Below the pieces are notes generated by a model, which saw nothing but the letters and a program-made list of their open reading frames with translations, did no database searches and was not told the DNA's origin. Below, piece after piece: positions 1-8,720 of a stretch of 64,000 bases of DNA. The stretch is from Actinomycetales bacterium. Lineage in GTDB: Bacteria > Actinomycetota > Actinomycetes > Mycobacteriales > Micromonosporaceae. A program made the translations under genes and the position numbers. Where the stretch lies: the NCBI GenBank assembly GCA_002919305.1, contig PKFB01000066.1, positions 1 through 64,000 on the forward strand, written 5' to 3'. The first letter of the stretch is position 1, and each line of letters starts with the position of its first letter.

Positions 1-351
1 GGCAAAAGACACAAATGCGGCAGGCATGCCACCGCCTTCACCAGCAACGCCGCCCTCGTGTTCGCCGAGATGTACATCTGGAACAGCCAAGACTGTCAAC
101 AAAAACGCCAAAACGCAGAGAACTCTCACCCACCCCAAGAGAGGTTCGTTATAAGACTTCCAGCAGTAGAAGTTCTAGGACCAAATTTCCGCAACTATAT
201 TCGAGGCTGGACTAGAACAGGGACCAGAAAGAATCCTGGCCCTATCGTCCCCACCCACTTTCCTGACGACACCAAGATAGTCGCCTCTTATCAAAGAACC
301 TCATCCGCCAACGAATGGCATTTGATAACCTGCTACCCAGATCCCCCTTAA
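1..351 (+). CDS. C-terminal fragment of a polymorphic-toxin-like protein (5' end outside window)
   Basis: The frame is open from the first base and ends at TAA 349-351, giving about 116 residues of a larger protein. The stretch starts with a basic His-containing segment (RHKCGRHATAF), has a middle GWTRTG turn, and ends with a segment of the type DDTKIVASYQRTSSANEWHL followed by ITCYPDPP. A C-terminal W-x-[IL]-x-T-x-YP ending is typical of RNase toxin tips of contact-dependent or polymorphic toxins (bacterial RNase A-like or BECR-fold families); this is recall of family style, not a search. The next gene starts 15 bases later and looks like an immunity protein, which supports the toxin reading. 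Low GC compared with the rest of the window suggests recent transfer. Catalytic residues cannot be assigned with certainty. Confidence 0.5.
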   Translation, partial: GKRHKCGRHATAFTSNAALVFAEMYIWNSQDCQQKRQNAENSHPPQERFVIRLPAVEVLGPNFRNYIRGWTRTGTRKNPGPIVPTHFPDDTKIVASYQRTSSANEWHLITCYPDPP

Positions 352-365
352 ATATGGAGTTCGAT

Positions 366-674
366 ATGGAAAAACCCAGTGACAGGATCGCTGAAGTTCT
401 GCTGGACTACTTTCTAGAGGGAGATCCCGAAGGAGCACGCCTCCTAGGAGAGAATATCCGTGAAGGCGGGTTTCCTTGGCTTCCTGAGGAGTTCGAGCGG
501 ACACTCCGAGCTGGAGCCTTCACGCCTCAGTGGTGGGGCAAGCATTTTTACAACGATGAATGGACCGACGAGGAAGCCGACGAGCTGGACGAGGATCTGC
601 GGACTATCTGGAACGCCATCGCCCCTGACCGGCCGTACCCCCTCGACTCCCAACCAGACAATCTGGACGGTTGA
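366..674 (+). CDS. Probable immunity protein for the preceding toxin tail
   Basis: A 102-residue acidic protein begins at ATG 366, with GGAG at 356-359 six bases upstream; an in-frame ATG at 354 lacks a ribosome site. It starts MEKPSDRIAEVLLDYFLEGD and contains WLPEEFERTLRAG, FTPQWWGKHF and an acidic helix EADELDEDLRTIWNAI. Small acidic proteins of this kind, with an LxxYF helix near the N-terminus and an LW/IW helix near the end, resemble CdiI-type immunity proteins. Placement directly after the toxin-like tail, on the same strand, is the main argument. No enzyme motif is visible. It could instead be an unrelated small cytoplasmic protein. Confidence 0.5.
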   Translation: MEKPSDRIAEVLLDYFLEGDPEGARLLGENIREGGFPWLPEEFERTLRAGAFTPQWWGKHFYNDEWTDEEADELDEDLRTIWNAIAPDRPYPLDSQPDNLDG

Positions 675-801
675 GAGTCAACCCGTCACTAAAAACAGCG
701 TACGGTGACGCCGCTGCAGTCACCGTACGACATGTGTCCGGGCGTACCCATCGATAGATCTGTGAACCTGCAAGGCTTCCGGGCCGCTGGTAGAGACTGA
801 G

Positions 802-1563
802 GTGGTGGATCAGATCTCGGTGCTTGTCACGCTGGTCGACGACGTACTCGGATCCAAGGTCATCGGCGTCTATCTCCACGGTTCCTCCGTACTCGGCAGC
901 CTCCGCCCCGCCAGTGACCTAGACATTCTCGTCGTCTCCCAACGCAGCATGACGGACCGAGAGCGGCGGACGATCCTTGATGGCCTGTTGGCGACATCCG
1001 GTTTTACAGGTGGGCTGCGTCCAGTCGAACTCACTGTCGTCGTCCAGTCCGAGGTACGCCCGTGGCGGTTCCCGCCAATCTGTGACTTCCAGTACGGCGA
1101 GTGGCTCCGCGAAAAGTTCGAAGCCGACGCAGTCCCTCAGCCGGCCCCCATGCCGGATCTGGCGCTTCTACTCACGATGGTGCTGACCGGTGATCATCCT
1201 CTTGCCGGTCCACCACCGGCCCAGGTTCTCGACCCTGTCCCCCACACGGATCTGATACGCGCAAGCCTGACCAGCATCTCTGAGCTGCTCAACGAGCTAG
1301 ACAGTGACACCCGCAATGTTCTGCTGACTCTTGCACGGATCTGGAGCACTCTGGTCACCGGCGAGATCAAGTCAAAGAACGCCGCCGCCGACTGGGCCCT
1401 CGCTCAACTCCCCGCAGAACACCGTCCTGTCCTGGAGCACGCCAAACAGCTATATCGCACTCACCGCTATTCAGAGGAGAGGTGGCCCGAGGATTTGAGA
1501 GCACGTGTGCGCCCACACGTGGACCACGTCCTCGCCGAGATCAACCGGCTGTCACGCCGCTGA
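802..1563 (+). CDS. Aminoglycoside nucleotidyltransferase-like protein (AadA/ANT family)
   Basis: A 253-residue protein starting at GTG 802. Residues 26-44 carry the nucleotidyltransferase signature HGSSVLGSLRPASDLDILV, with the metal-binding pair D39 and D41. The C-terminal half (TLARIWSTLVTGEIKSKNAAADWAL and the following helices) matches the helical substrate domain of the AadA-type streptomycin/spectinomycin adenylyltransferases, and the length is close to the usual 260. The family transfers AMP from ATP to a hydroxyl of an aminoglycoside in the cytoplasm. Here the true substrate is unknown: actinomycete chromosomes carry many relatives that need not confer resistance. It stands alone, 127 bases after the immunity-like gene, within the accessory region. 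Confidence 0.8.
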   Translation: MVDQISVLVTLVDDVLGSKVIGVYLHGSSVLGSLRPASDLDILVVSQRSMTDRERRTILDGLLATSGFTGGLRPVELTVVVQSEVRPWRFPPICDFQYGEWLREKFEADAVPQPAPMPDLALLLTMVLTGDHPLAGPPPAQVLDPVPHTDLIRASLTSISELLNELDSDTRNVLLTLARIWSTLVTGEIKSKNAAADWALAQLPAEHRPVLEHAKQLYRTHRYSEERWPEDLRARVRPHVDHVLAEINRLSRR

Positions 1564-1929
1564 TCGCCATAGGGTCTTTTCACTTCCCTGCTCCACACTA
1601 ATCTCCGTCGGCCTCAGTGGACGGTCATAAGACCTCATAGGCTGCATAGCTGTGCGGTCACGGGTGGGTAGCTGATGGACGTGTCACATAACCATGATCA
1701 GCACAGCCCATGCGAGCCCCTACTCAAGGCAGGCCATCCCTCGAGGGATGACGACGCCCCTGCTCCCGGTAATAAGCAGGCCACCCGGGTCGTATGGGCG
1801 TTAAACGACCCGCGGGTCTAAGTAATTGCATACGATTACGTCTGCGGGCTCAGCCTTGGCTGGCATCCTATGATGCCTCTTCAAAGTGAGCATCTAACCA
1901 GGTACTACAAATATGAATAATGCTCAGTA
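1564..1929. other. Intergenic stretch with one hairpin
   Basis: No convincing coding sequence. An inverted repeat GGGTCGT 1787-1793 / ACGACCC 1805-1811 lies between two converging genes (the nucleotidyltransferase-like gene and the HNH pseudogene) and may act as a weak terminator, although no long T-run follows. Nothing else was recognised. Confidence 0.4.
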
Positions 1930-2925
1930 TTAGCGGGTTAGCTCCGCAGTTTTGCGGAACACGCGGGTTCGATGCCATTGGAAGTACTCTTCGCGCCTCG
2001 GAGTCCACCATGGAGTGACTTTTCCTTCGAGATGACTCCTAACGTACTTTGCTATAGATCGACTACGCCAGGCAGCTGGGCTGATACGAATCTTTCCACC
2101 TTCTTCAACCGTGATATAGCCGTGTTCGTAGAGGCTATCGCGCCCCAACACACAGGCCAGCATAGCTACGTTAAGGACATCTCTTCGTTCCTCATCAGAA
2201 CAGACAGCCCGCTTCTTGATATGCGCACCAACAAGAAACTCTGAAGGGAACTCCCTATCACATAACGCGCAGGTACTCGAACCTTGGTTCAGAAGTACTT
2301 GCTTGAGATATCTCTGTTTCTCTCGTGCGCCCGAACCACTTGTCGCTCAAGCTTGCCGTCATACGGAGGTGAGGGCGGAGCAGGCTCATATCCACTCTGC
2401 TTAGTAACCGCAGTCACGGATGCACCAAACCCACACAGCTCCGCCAGCAGTTCTGAGTCTTCTTCTTTTAATACATTCACTCCCTGGAGGATCCCATTCG
2501 GGTCTCGGCCGATCAGTTCAGCGACTTCTCGATAAGGGATCTCACAGGACCGCAGGTCGCTGATCGCATACATATTCTCCCAGGTCAGTCCATGCTCGTC
2601 GCGCCCCCCATAAACGTTCAGCGAGCAGCGGGTTATAGAACGTATAGGCAATCACACCACCAGCGTATAGTTGTCTCTTTCCATACAAGAACACTCCATC
2701 TCTAGGAGAGATCTTGCGTACCTGTGGCATGTTTGCGTTCCTTCGCCCAGGGATGATCCCACATAGCGGCGCTCGCCCTTCAGGGAATAGGTTCATTAAG
2801 TCCTGAAACTGCTGATCACTCAAAAGGTACGCATGATTCACGAAAATCACCGACGTAGCTATAGTCCTCTTGTACCGATCACCGGTTGGCCCTTCAAGGG
2901 CAGCTGACTGCAGAACAATACGCAT
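1930..2925 (-). pseudogene. HNH endonuclease gene broken by two frameshifts
   Basis: Read on the minus strand, three frames join into one protein. The first part (from ATG 2925, MRIVLQSAALEGP) runs to ERLWG; a run of six C on the plus strand near 2605-2612 shifts the frame, and the next part continues GRDEHGLTWENMYAISD. A second shift near 2320-2332 leads into REKQRYLKQVLLNQGS and then the HNH-type core: CALC (zinc pair), GAHIKKRAVC (the His after GA is the usual catalytic or metal position), DVLNVAMLACVLGRDSLYEHGYI (N and H of the motif). The composite is about 330 residues, with an N-terminal recognition-type domain and a C-terminal HNH nuclease, as in modification-dependent or McrA-like restriction enzymes. 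As sequenced it cannot make a full protein. Confidence 0.75.
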
Positions 2926-3197
2926 ACACCACCCCAGACTCGCGCTAATACCCTCACACGTTCTCCGCACTTTAATATGACATTCACCCCTTCAAGCTAC
3001 ACAAAAATTTCAACGACAATAAATATGCCGCCATCTAAAATGGATAAATTTTACATTCCACTTCACATAAAAAGTACAGAAATGATTAAAGTTCAAGAAA
3101 TATAAATATGCATAATCATCCTTATATGATCTCAAGTCGCCATCGAATGCCTCATAGCTATAGACCTTGAAAAGTTGAAGAAGACAGTTAAAGATAG
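2926..3197. other. AT-rich gap, no gene seen
   Basis: This stretch is clearly richer in A and T than the rest of the window (for example around 2980-3130) and contains no frame with coding character. It separates the HNH pseudogene from the gene remnant that follows. The base composition suggests inserted or foreign DNA, or a promoter region for the minus-strand gene. Confidence 0.4.
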
Positions 3198-3497
3198 AAG
3201 ATTTTTAAACCAGACGAGAGAGCAGCAGGACTAAGTCTTCGAGCTCTTCCCTTCGACGACTTCTCCATCCGGCTCCGCGCCGATCTCGCCCCCGCCACTT
3301 GGCGGGCCGGCACCGCTCGTGCCGGGCAGCGGCTGTGCCTCCCCCATGTCGATGAGCGTGCCTTGGCTGGCTTGAAGTTCAGTGAGGCGCTGCCGCGGCC
3401 TTTAGCTGAGGCCACTTTGGCTGCCCGGCTCGCCGATCTGGAGGGCGCCGCGCAGGTGTTGGCCGAACCGGTCCGGTTCACGCATGAGGTGGCTTGA
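3198..3497 (+). pseudogene. C-terminal remnant of a larger gene (possibly helicase-like)
   Basis: Downstream of a TAG at 3195-3197 one plus frame reads about 99 codons with normal high-GC third positions, ending HEVA then TGA 3495-3497. It contains RALPFDDFSIRLRADLAP, GLKFSEALPRPLAEATLAA and RLADLEGAAQVLAEPVRF. It has no start codon or ribosome site in a sensible place and begins abruptly out of AT-rich DNA, so it looks like the 3' end of a truncated gene. The ending recalls the C-terminus of large actinobacterial DEAD/DEAH helicases, but that is only an impression and no helicase motif remains. Confidence 0.45.
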
Positions 3498-4556
3498 GGG
3501 CCCGGCTCGTAGGTTTCCTGCTGTCTGGTCAGGCCTTGCGTTAATCCCGCTGTGTCCCACGCCTGATTGATCGTCTTCCTCTCTTCTGTCGATTCCTCTG
3601 TCAAAGCGCGCTTCACGCCGAGCGCTGTGCTCGAGGTTGAGGTCCTTTGGGCTCCTGACGATCCCTACGGGTGTCGGTTGGCCGGCTGCGAGGTGGGTTC
3701 GCTGGGGTCTTAGGGCAGGTTCTGCGCCGCCAGCAAGGTCTGATGATCCTGGGCAACGCTCATCGCGTGCCCCCGATGACCTGGGTAGGACGCTCGTGGT
3801 GGTCGCTGCCCGCTGTTCCTTAACGCTGTCGGTGGAGCGGGCGCTATCCGTCCTCCCTGGTGGGGAAGCGTATCCGGTCGTACCTCATCACTGTGCTTCG
3901 CTGATTGATGCGGCGGTGGCCAGACGGGTGGTACGCGGCGGTGTTGTTCAGCCCGCCGGGGTGAGATTCACGGTCGCGGGGCTGGTCAGCCGATCCTCTT
4001 ATCTGAAGAGAAGATCAAGTCCGGGGATTCACCGCTCGCATTATCCGTCGTAGACAGATGTCGGTTCTGCGTGACTGTCCGGCTGACCTGTTGTCCTCTG
4101 GCCATGTTTTCGCCTTGTCAACTCGACACCCCGAGTTAGACATACCTGGAGATCACCGGCGAGTCCACGTCCCATGCTCATCCATCGTTAAATAAAAACC
4201 GATCAAATAATCACTTATATCCAATTTGGGAGAATATGGAGGTATCTAATTAGCGAGGACGCGACCCCACAAGAACACCCCTCAGCGACACATATCTAAA
4301 GGATTACACTTCTGTCTCAATTTCTTATACCTCCACCCTACCCAGCAAAGCATTCATGATCACATACGAGTCGGTGACCAGCACAAATGTTGATAAGGGT
4401 CGATGCTCGCGAGGCACTGCTCCGGCTAGTAGAAGTCGTCGCGGTTCCGCTATCGGCCGTTAGGTTTAAATCTGGATTTGCTCCGCCCCGACACCGGCTA
4501 TATCCTGATCTGCTCGCCTACCGCCGCTGCGGGAATCGAGCTAAGGGCGCGCCCTG
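3498..4556. other. Long gap with decayed sequence, no intact gene
   Basis: GC-rich between about 3500 and 4060, then AT-richer to 4400. One open plus frame at 3637-4053 has a stretch reading VRFTVAGLVSRSSYL, which faintly resembles small transposase-associated DNA-binding proteins, but it lacks a ribosome site and neighbouring frames show no continuation, so it is treated as decayed. A small inverted repeat AACTCG/CGAGTT sits at 4120-4137. No insertion-sequence ends were found. Confidence 0.35.
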
Positions 4557-4574
4557 AAGACATGGGCATGTCTT
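4557..4574. promoter_or_regulatory. 18-bp palindrome followed by a T-run, upstream of the helicase-nuclease gene
   Basis: AAGACATG at 4557-4564 and CATGTCTT at 4567-4574 are perfect complements around GG. The T-run at 4578-4582 follows closely, and the TTG start of the helicase gene is 25 bases downstream. It could be a repressor operator or, because hairpin and T-run sit together, a leader attenuator or terminator that limits expression of the defence genes. Confidence 0.55.
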
Positions 4575-4598
4575 ACCTTTTTACAGAAAGGCTCAGCC

Positions 4599-7500
4599 TT
4601 GACGTTAGATCGTTTCAACCTGGTCAAACAGGCGGCGGACTCCTGGGCTGACGAGCTGATTGATTTCGGTCACCGCAACACTCTGCTCTATTTCAAGAAT
4701 TCGCGTTACACCTCCATCAATCTCACTGACGCTGACAGCCGCGGCCTCACCGCGTTGTTCCAGGGTCGTGAGGTGCGTCTTTCCGATCTGTATCCGGATG
4801 AGGACCAGCTTATCGAGGCGTGTGCGCGGCTCCGGTCGCTGCGCCGCAAGCTGGTGGAGCTCGCCGAGGAACAGGGCATCGAAGCGGGCTGGGTGGCTCG
4901 AGGACTGCTCTGTGTGGACAATCCACAGTCGCACAGTACGGCGATGTCGCTGCCTCCATTGCGGGCGCCTTTGCTGCTGCGGCAGCTGCACTTGAAGGCG
5001 CGGACCGCGATGGAGAACGATTTCACGTTGCGGCTCAGCGACGATGTCGAGATCAACCCGATTCTGCTGTATTCGCTGGAAAAGCAGTATGGCATCAACG
5101 CTGATCTCACCGGTCTCCGGGAGAAGATCAACGAGGTTCTGACGCGGGTTGCGGATCCGGCCGAGCAGGTGACGGCGACCTTCCAGGAGATCTCCAGCGC
5201 GTTGGGGAGCCGGCTGGAGGTTCGCCTGGAAAAGGTGATCGTCGCGGGGGTGTTCAGTTTCGACAAGCTCCCCATGATCGAGGATCTGCGCTCGGCGACG
5301 GAGTTGCTCGCCCAGCATCCGATCCTCGCGGCCATGGCCGGTGACCAGTCGGCGCGTCAGGAATTGTCCGCTCAGCGGGCTTTGGAACCGCTGAGCACGG
5401 ACAACATCCGTCCTGAGGACGAGTTCCTGGTGTTGGACGCGGATTCGTCCCAGCAGGACGCTCTCAACGCGGTCCTCTCCGGCCGGCATGTCGTGATTGA
5501 AGGGCCGCCCGGCACGGGGAAGAGCCAGACCATCGCCAACATCATCGCGATGATGGCGGCGCGTGGAAAGCGCGTGCTGTTCGTGTCAGAAAAGCGCGCC
5601 GCTATCGAGGCGGTCATCAACCGGCTGGAGAAGGTTGGTCTGGATCGGCTGGTTTTTGATTTGCACCGTCACAAACTCAGCCGCCGGGACATCGCTGCCC
5701 GTATCGCCGAGGTGCTTGACCGCGCGAGCACGGAGCTGCTGCCACCGCCGTTGGCGAACTTGCACCGCGACCTCGCTAAGGCTCGCGCTGAGGTCGCCCG
5801 TCACCCGGCCGAGCTTCACGCGCAGCGGGAGCCGTGGGGGTTGAGCGCCTATGAGGTCATTACCCGGTTGGCGGGGCTGCCACCGGCCGATGTGAGCACC
5901 TACAACCTCCGCGCCTCCGGGCTCCGTCAGCTCAACGAAGCGGCGATCGCCGACGTCAAGGACAAGCTGCGGAGTTTCATCGCCAAGGGTGGGCTTCGGG
6001 TGCTCCGTGAGGAGACGCCGTGGGCTCGCTCCTCTGTGCGTTCCATGGAGGACGTCGAGAGGATCTTGGCGCACCTAGATGAGCTGTCCGCCCAGTCACT
6101 GCTGTCCACCCGTAGTCAACTGGAGGCCTTGGTCTCCCGTTCTGGTTTTACCGTTCCGGATTCACTCGTCGACTGGCAGCAGCTGCTGTCTTTCCTCCAC
6201 GATGTGGAAAACACTGTGCGGTTCTTCGGCGGTGCCCACATCTTCGGCCCGCAGCTGGAGGATTTTCAGTACGCAGTGGCGCCGCGGCGGTGGCGTAACC
6301 AGTACGCGCGTCCGCTGGGGTTGTGGCGGCGGTTCCAGCTGCGCCGTCAGCTGTACCAGATGGTGCCTCCTGGCACCCGAAAGGAAACGTTGTTCGCGCA
6401 GTTGAGTCGCGCGGTGGCGCAACGCGACCACTGGCACACCCTCACCCAGGGTCGCTCCCACCCGACCGCGCTGCAGGGCGTGCAGCAGACCCTCGACAAG
6501 CTGGCGCGGCTTCGCACGAATCTCGCGGCGATCGCGGCGGAAATCAAGATCGGCGCGTTGGATCAGCAGCCCGCCAGTAATGTCGACGACACCGTGCGCC
6601 GGCTCAATGAGGATGAGGAGACGCTGCGGCGGCTGCCTGAACTCAACCGGCTCAAGGATGAGCTGTACCGGCTGGGCCTGGAGCGGATGCTCGCTGACTT
6701 CGCGACCCGTAGGGTCGATGAAGAGGAGGCGATGCTCATCCTGGAGCGTGCCTGGCTGACCGCGGTGTTCAATGAGATGCGGCTGCGCGTACCGTATCTG
6801 GCTCACTTCGTGGGGCGGCAGCATGACGCCACCGTCGCGCGGTTCCGCGCGCTGGATGCTGAGCATGTGAAGTCCGCGGCCCAGCGGATCCGGCGTCTGG
6901 TGGCGTTTCAGCTGCGGAAGGCCCGGGATGAGCATCCGCAGCAGAACCTGCTGGTGCGCCAGGAGGCGACGCGGAAGTCCCGGCACATGCCGCCGCGGCG
7001 GCTGGTGGCGGAGGCGTCTGATGTGCTGCTGGCGGCTTTCCCCTGTTGGGCGATGTCGCCGCTGATCGTCAGCCGGATGTTGCCGTCAAAGCAGCTGTTT
7101 GACTTGGTCATCTTCGATGAGGCCAGTCAGGTCGAGCCGCATGACGCGGTCACCTCGATCATGCGGGGGCGGCAGCTGGTAGTCGCCGGTGACTCGAAGC
7201 AGCTGCCTCCCACCTCGTTCTTCCGCCGCCTTAGTGGGGATCCGACCCAGGACGATGAAGAGGATGAGAGCGGCGACCAGTTGACCGACTATGAGTCCAT
7301 TCTGGACCGGGTCCGCAGCCTCATCCCCGACCGCTACACCCTGCGGTGGCACTACCGGAGCCGGGACGAGCGGCTGATCGCTTTCTCCAATGTGGAGATT
7401 TACAACAGTGAGCTGGTCACCTTCCCCGGGGTCCAGGAGGAAAGCCCGTTGCGACTGGAGCTCGTCGATGGTCGGGTACGCCCGGGGCAGAACGGCTCCG

Positions 7501-8720
7501 CCCCTGAGGAGGTCGAGCGCGTCGTCGACCTGATCTTGGAGCATGCCCGGCAGCACCCTCACGAGAGCCTGGGGGTCATCACCATGGGGCAGCGTCACGC
7601 CGACCGTATCGAAGCCGCGCTGCGTCAAAGGCGTCAGGAGAACGATCAGCTGGATGACTTCCTGTCTCAGGAGCGGCCCGCCAGTGAGCGGTTCTTCATC
7701 AAGAGCATCGAGAACGTTCAGGGTGACGAACGCGACGCGGTGATCCTCAGCATCGGGTACGCCAAGGACGCCACTGGAAGGCTGCGGATGTACTTCGGTC
7801 CGCTCAACCAGGCCGGTGGGGAGCGGCGTCTCAACGTCGCTATCACGCGGGCCCGGAACCGGATGACCGTGGTCAGCTCCTTCTCTCACTTCGACATGGA
7901 TCCCAGCGTCACGGCTAAGGCGCAGCACCGTGGTCCTGAGCTGCTGCGCCGCTACCTGGAGTTTGTCGCCAACTACGGCAACGCCATGGGAGGTCGCCCG
8001 AACTACGACCTGGAGCTCAACGGTCTGGAACGCAGTGTGCTGGCCGCCTTGGAGGCGGAGGGCATCAAGGTGTTCCCGCAATGGGGGGTTTCCGATTATC
8101 GGATCGATTTCGCGTTGGCGCATCCCGAGCAGCCGGGGCGGATGGTGCTGGCGGTGGAGACCGACGGGCACCGGTATCACTCCTCCCGCAGCGCCCGCGA
8201 CCGGGACCGGCTGCGGCAGAATCACCTGGAGAATCTGGGGTGGCGCTTCCACCGGCTGTGGTCCACTGACTGGTACGCGAATCCCGAGCAGGAAACCCAA
8301 CGCATCGTGAAGGCGTGGCAGCACGCCATCGCGGAGGCTGACCGCGAGCGTACCGATCCGGCGCCGGCCAAGGAGCCCACGACAGCCGCCGCGACGCCCA
8401 CGACTGGGGCAATGACGTCCACGGCTGCCGCAACTACCACGGCTGGTACGACTGCCAGGGCCGCCGCGGCTGTGGTGACTCCTGAGCGTGGACCGCGGCC
8501 CTTCTTCATCCCTGGTCGGCCTATTAACGCCTACAGCGACACGGAACTCATCCGCCTGTTCCAGTGGCTGTTGCAGGATCGGCTGCAATACGACCGTGAA
8601 ACACGCATCCAGCAGGCCATGCAAGAGCTGGGTTTTAAACGGCGCGGTAAGAACATCGTTCAGCGGCTGGGGTACGCGCTCAGCATCGCTCAAAGGCTCG
8701 CGGATCAGGAAGAGAACTAA
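4599..8720 (+). CDS. DUF4011-type SF1 helicase fused to a Vsr/MTES_1575-like nuclease; probable anti-phage protein
   Basis: 1373 residues from TTG 4599, with AGAAAGG at 4585-4591 as ribosome site. The N-terminus (ADELIDFGHRNTLLYFKN) is of the DUF4011 kind. Helicase motifs follow: Walker A GPPGTGKS at 302-309, DEAS at 840-843, AGDSKQLPP just after, LRWHYRSRDERLI, and NVAITRARNR at 1079. From about 1141 a PD-(D/E)XK-like nuclease domain appears (NGLERSVLAAL, YRIDFAL, ETDGHRYH at 1187-1194, RDRDRLRQNHLENLGW). An Ala/Thr-rich linker leads to a C-terminal helical segment. The architecture resembles the single-protein defence system named Hhe, from memory. It probably unwinds and cuts foreign nucleic acid. 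The downstream HEPN gene overlaps by one base, so they are co-translated. Confidence 0.88.
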   Translation: MTLDRFNLVKQAADSWADELIDFGHRNTLLYFKNSRYTSINLTDADSRGLTALFQGREVRLSDLYPDEDQLIEACARLRSLRRKLVELAEEQGIEAGWVARGLLCVDNPQSHSTAMSLPPLRAPLLLRQLHLKARTAMENDFTLRLSDDVEINPILLYSLEKQYGINADLTGLREKINEVLTRVADPAEQVTATFQEISSALGSRLEVRLEKVIVAGVFSFDKLPMIEDLRSATELLAQHPILAAMAGDQSARQELSAQRALEPLSTDNIRPEDEFLVLDADSSQQDALNAVLSGRHVVIEGPPGTGKSQTIANIIAMMAARGKRVLFVSEKRAAIEAVINRLEKVGLDRLVFDLHRHKLSRRDIAARIAEVLDRASTELLPPPLANLHRDLAKARAEVARHPAELHAQREPWGLSAYEVITRLAGLPPADVSTYNLRASGLRQLNEAAIADVKDKLRSFIAKGGLRVLREETPWARSSVRSMEDVERILAHLDELSAQSLLSTRSQLEALVSRSGFTVPDSLVDWQQLLSFLHDVENTVRFFGGAHIFGPQLEDFQYAVAPRRWRNQYARPLGLWRRFQLRRQLYQMVPPGTRKETLFAQLSRAVAQRDHWHTLTQGRSHPTALQGVQQTLDKLARLRTNLAAIAAEIKIGALDQQPASNVDDTVRRLNEDEETLRRLPELNRLKDELYRLGLERMLADFATRRVDEEEAMLILERAWLTAVFNEMRLRVPYLAHFVGRQHDATVARFRALDAEHVKSAAQRIRRLVAFQLRKARDEHPQQNLLVRQEATRKSRHMPPRRLVAEASDVLLAAFPCWAMSPLIVSRMLPSKQLFDLVIFDEASQVEPHDAVTSIMRGRQLVVAGDSKQLPPTSFFRRLSGDPTQDDEEDESGDQLTDYESILDRVRSLIPDRYTLRWHYRSRDERLIAFSNVEIYNSELVTFPGVQEESPLRLELVDGRVRPGQNGSAPEEVERVVDLILEHARQHPHESLGVITMGQRHADRIEAALRQRRQENDQLDDFLSQERPASERFFIKSIENVQGDERDAVILSIGYAKDATGRLRMYFGPLNQAGGERRLNVAITRARNRMTVVSSFSHFDMDPSVTAKAQHRGPELLRRYLEFVANYGNAMGGRPNYDLELNGLERSVLAALEAEGIKVFPQWGVSDYRIDFALAHPEQPGRMVLAVETDGHRYHSSRSARDRDRLRQNHLENLGWRFHRLWSTDWYANPEQETQRIVKAWQHAIAEADRERTDPAPAKEPTTAAATPTTGAMTSTAAATTTAGTTARAAAAVVTPERGPRPFFIPGRPINAYSDTELIRLFQWLLQDRLQYDRETRIQQAMQELGFKRRGKNIVQRLGYALSIAQRLADQEEN

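Noticed and set aside
1940-1985. tRNA-like GCGGGTTCGATGCC segment
   Set aside because: No cloverleaf can be drawn around it and it is inside the 3' end of the HNH pseudogene.
3637-4053. Possible transposase-accessory protein (VRFTVAGLVSRSSYL)
   Set aside because: No ribosome site, no insertion-sequence ends, no partner gene; resemblance rests on one short segment.
7086-8693. Very long open frame on the minus strand opposite the helicase gene
   Set aside because: It mirrors the high-GC codon pattern of the plus-strand helicase, has no ribosome site and reads as Arg/Pro/Gln-rich low-quality protein; the helicase motifs on the other strand are unambiguous.
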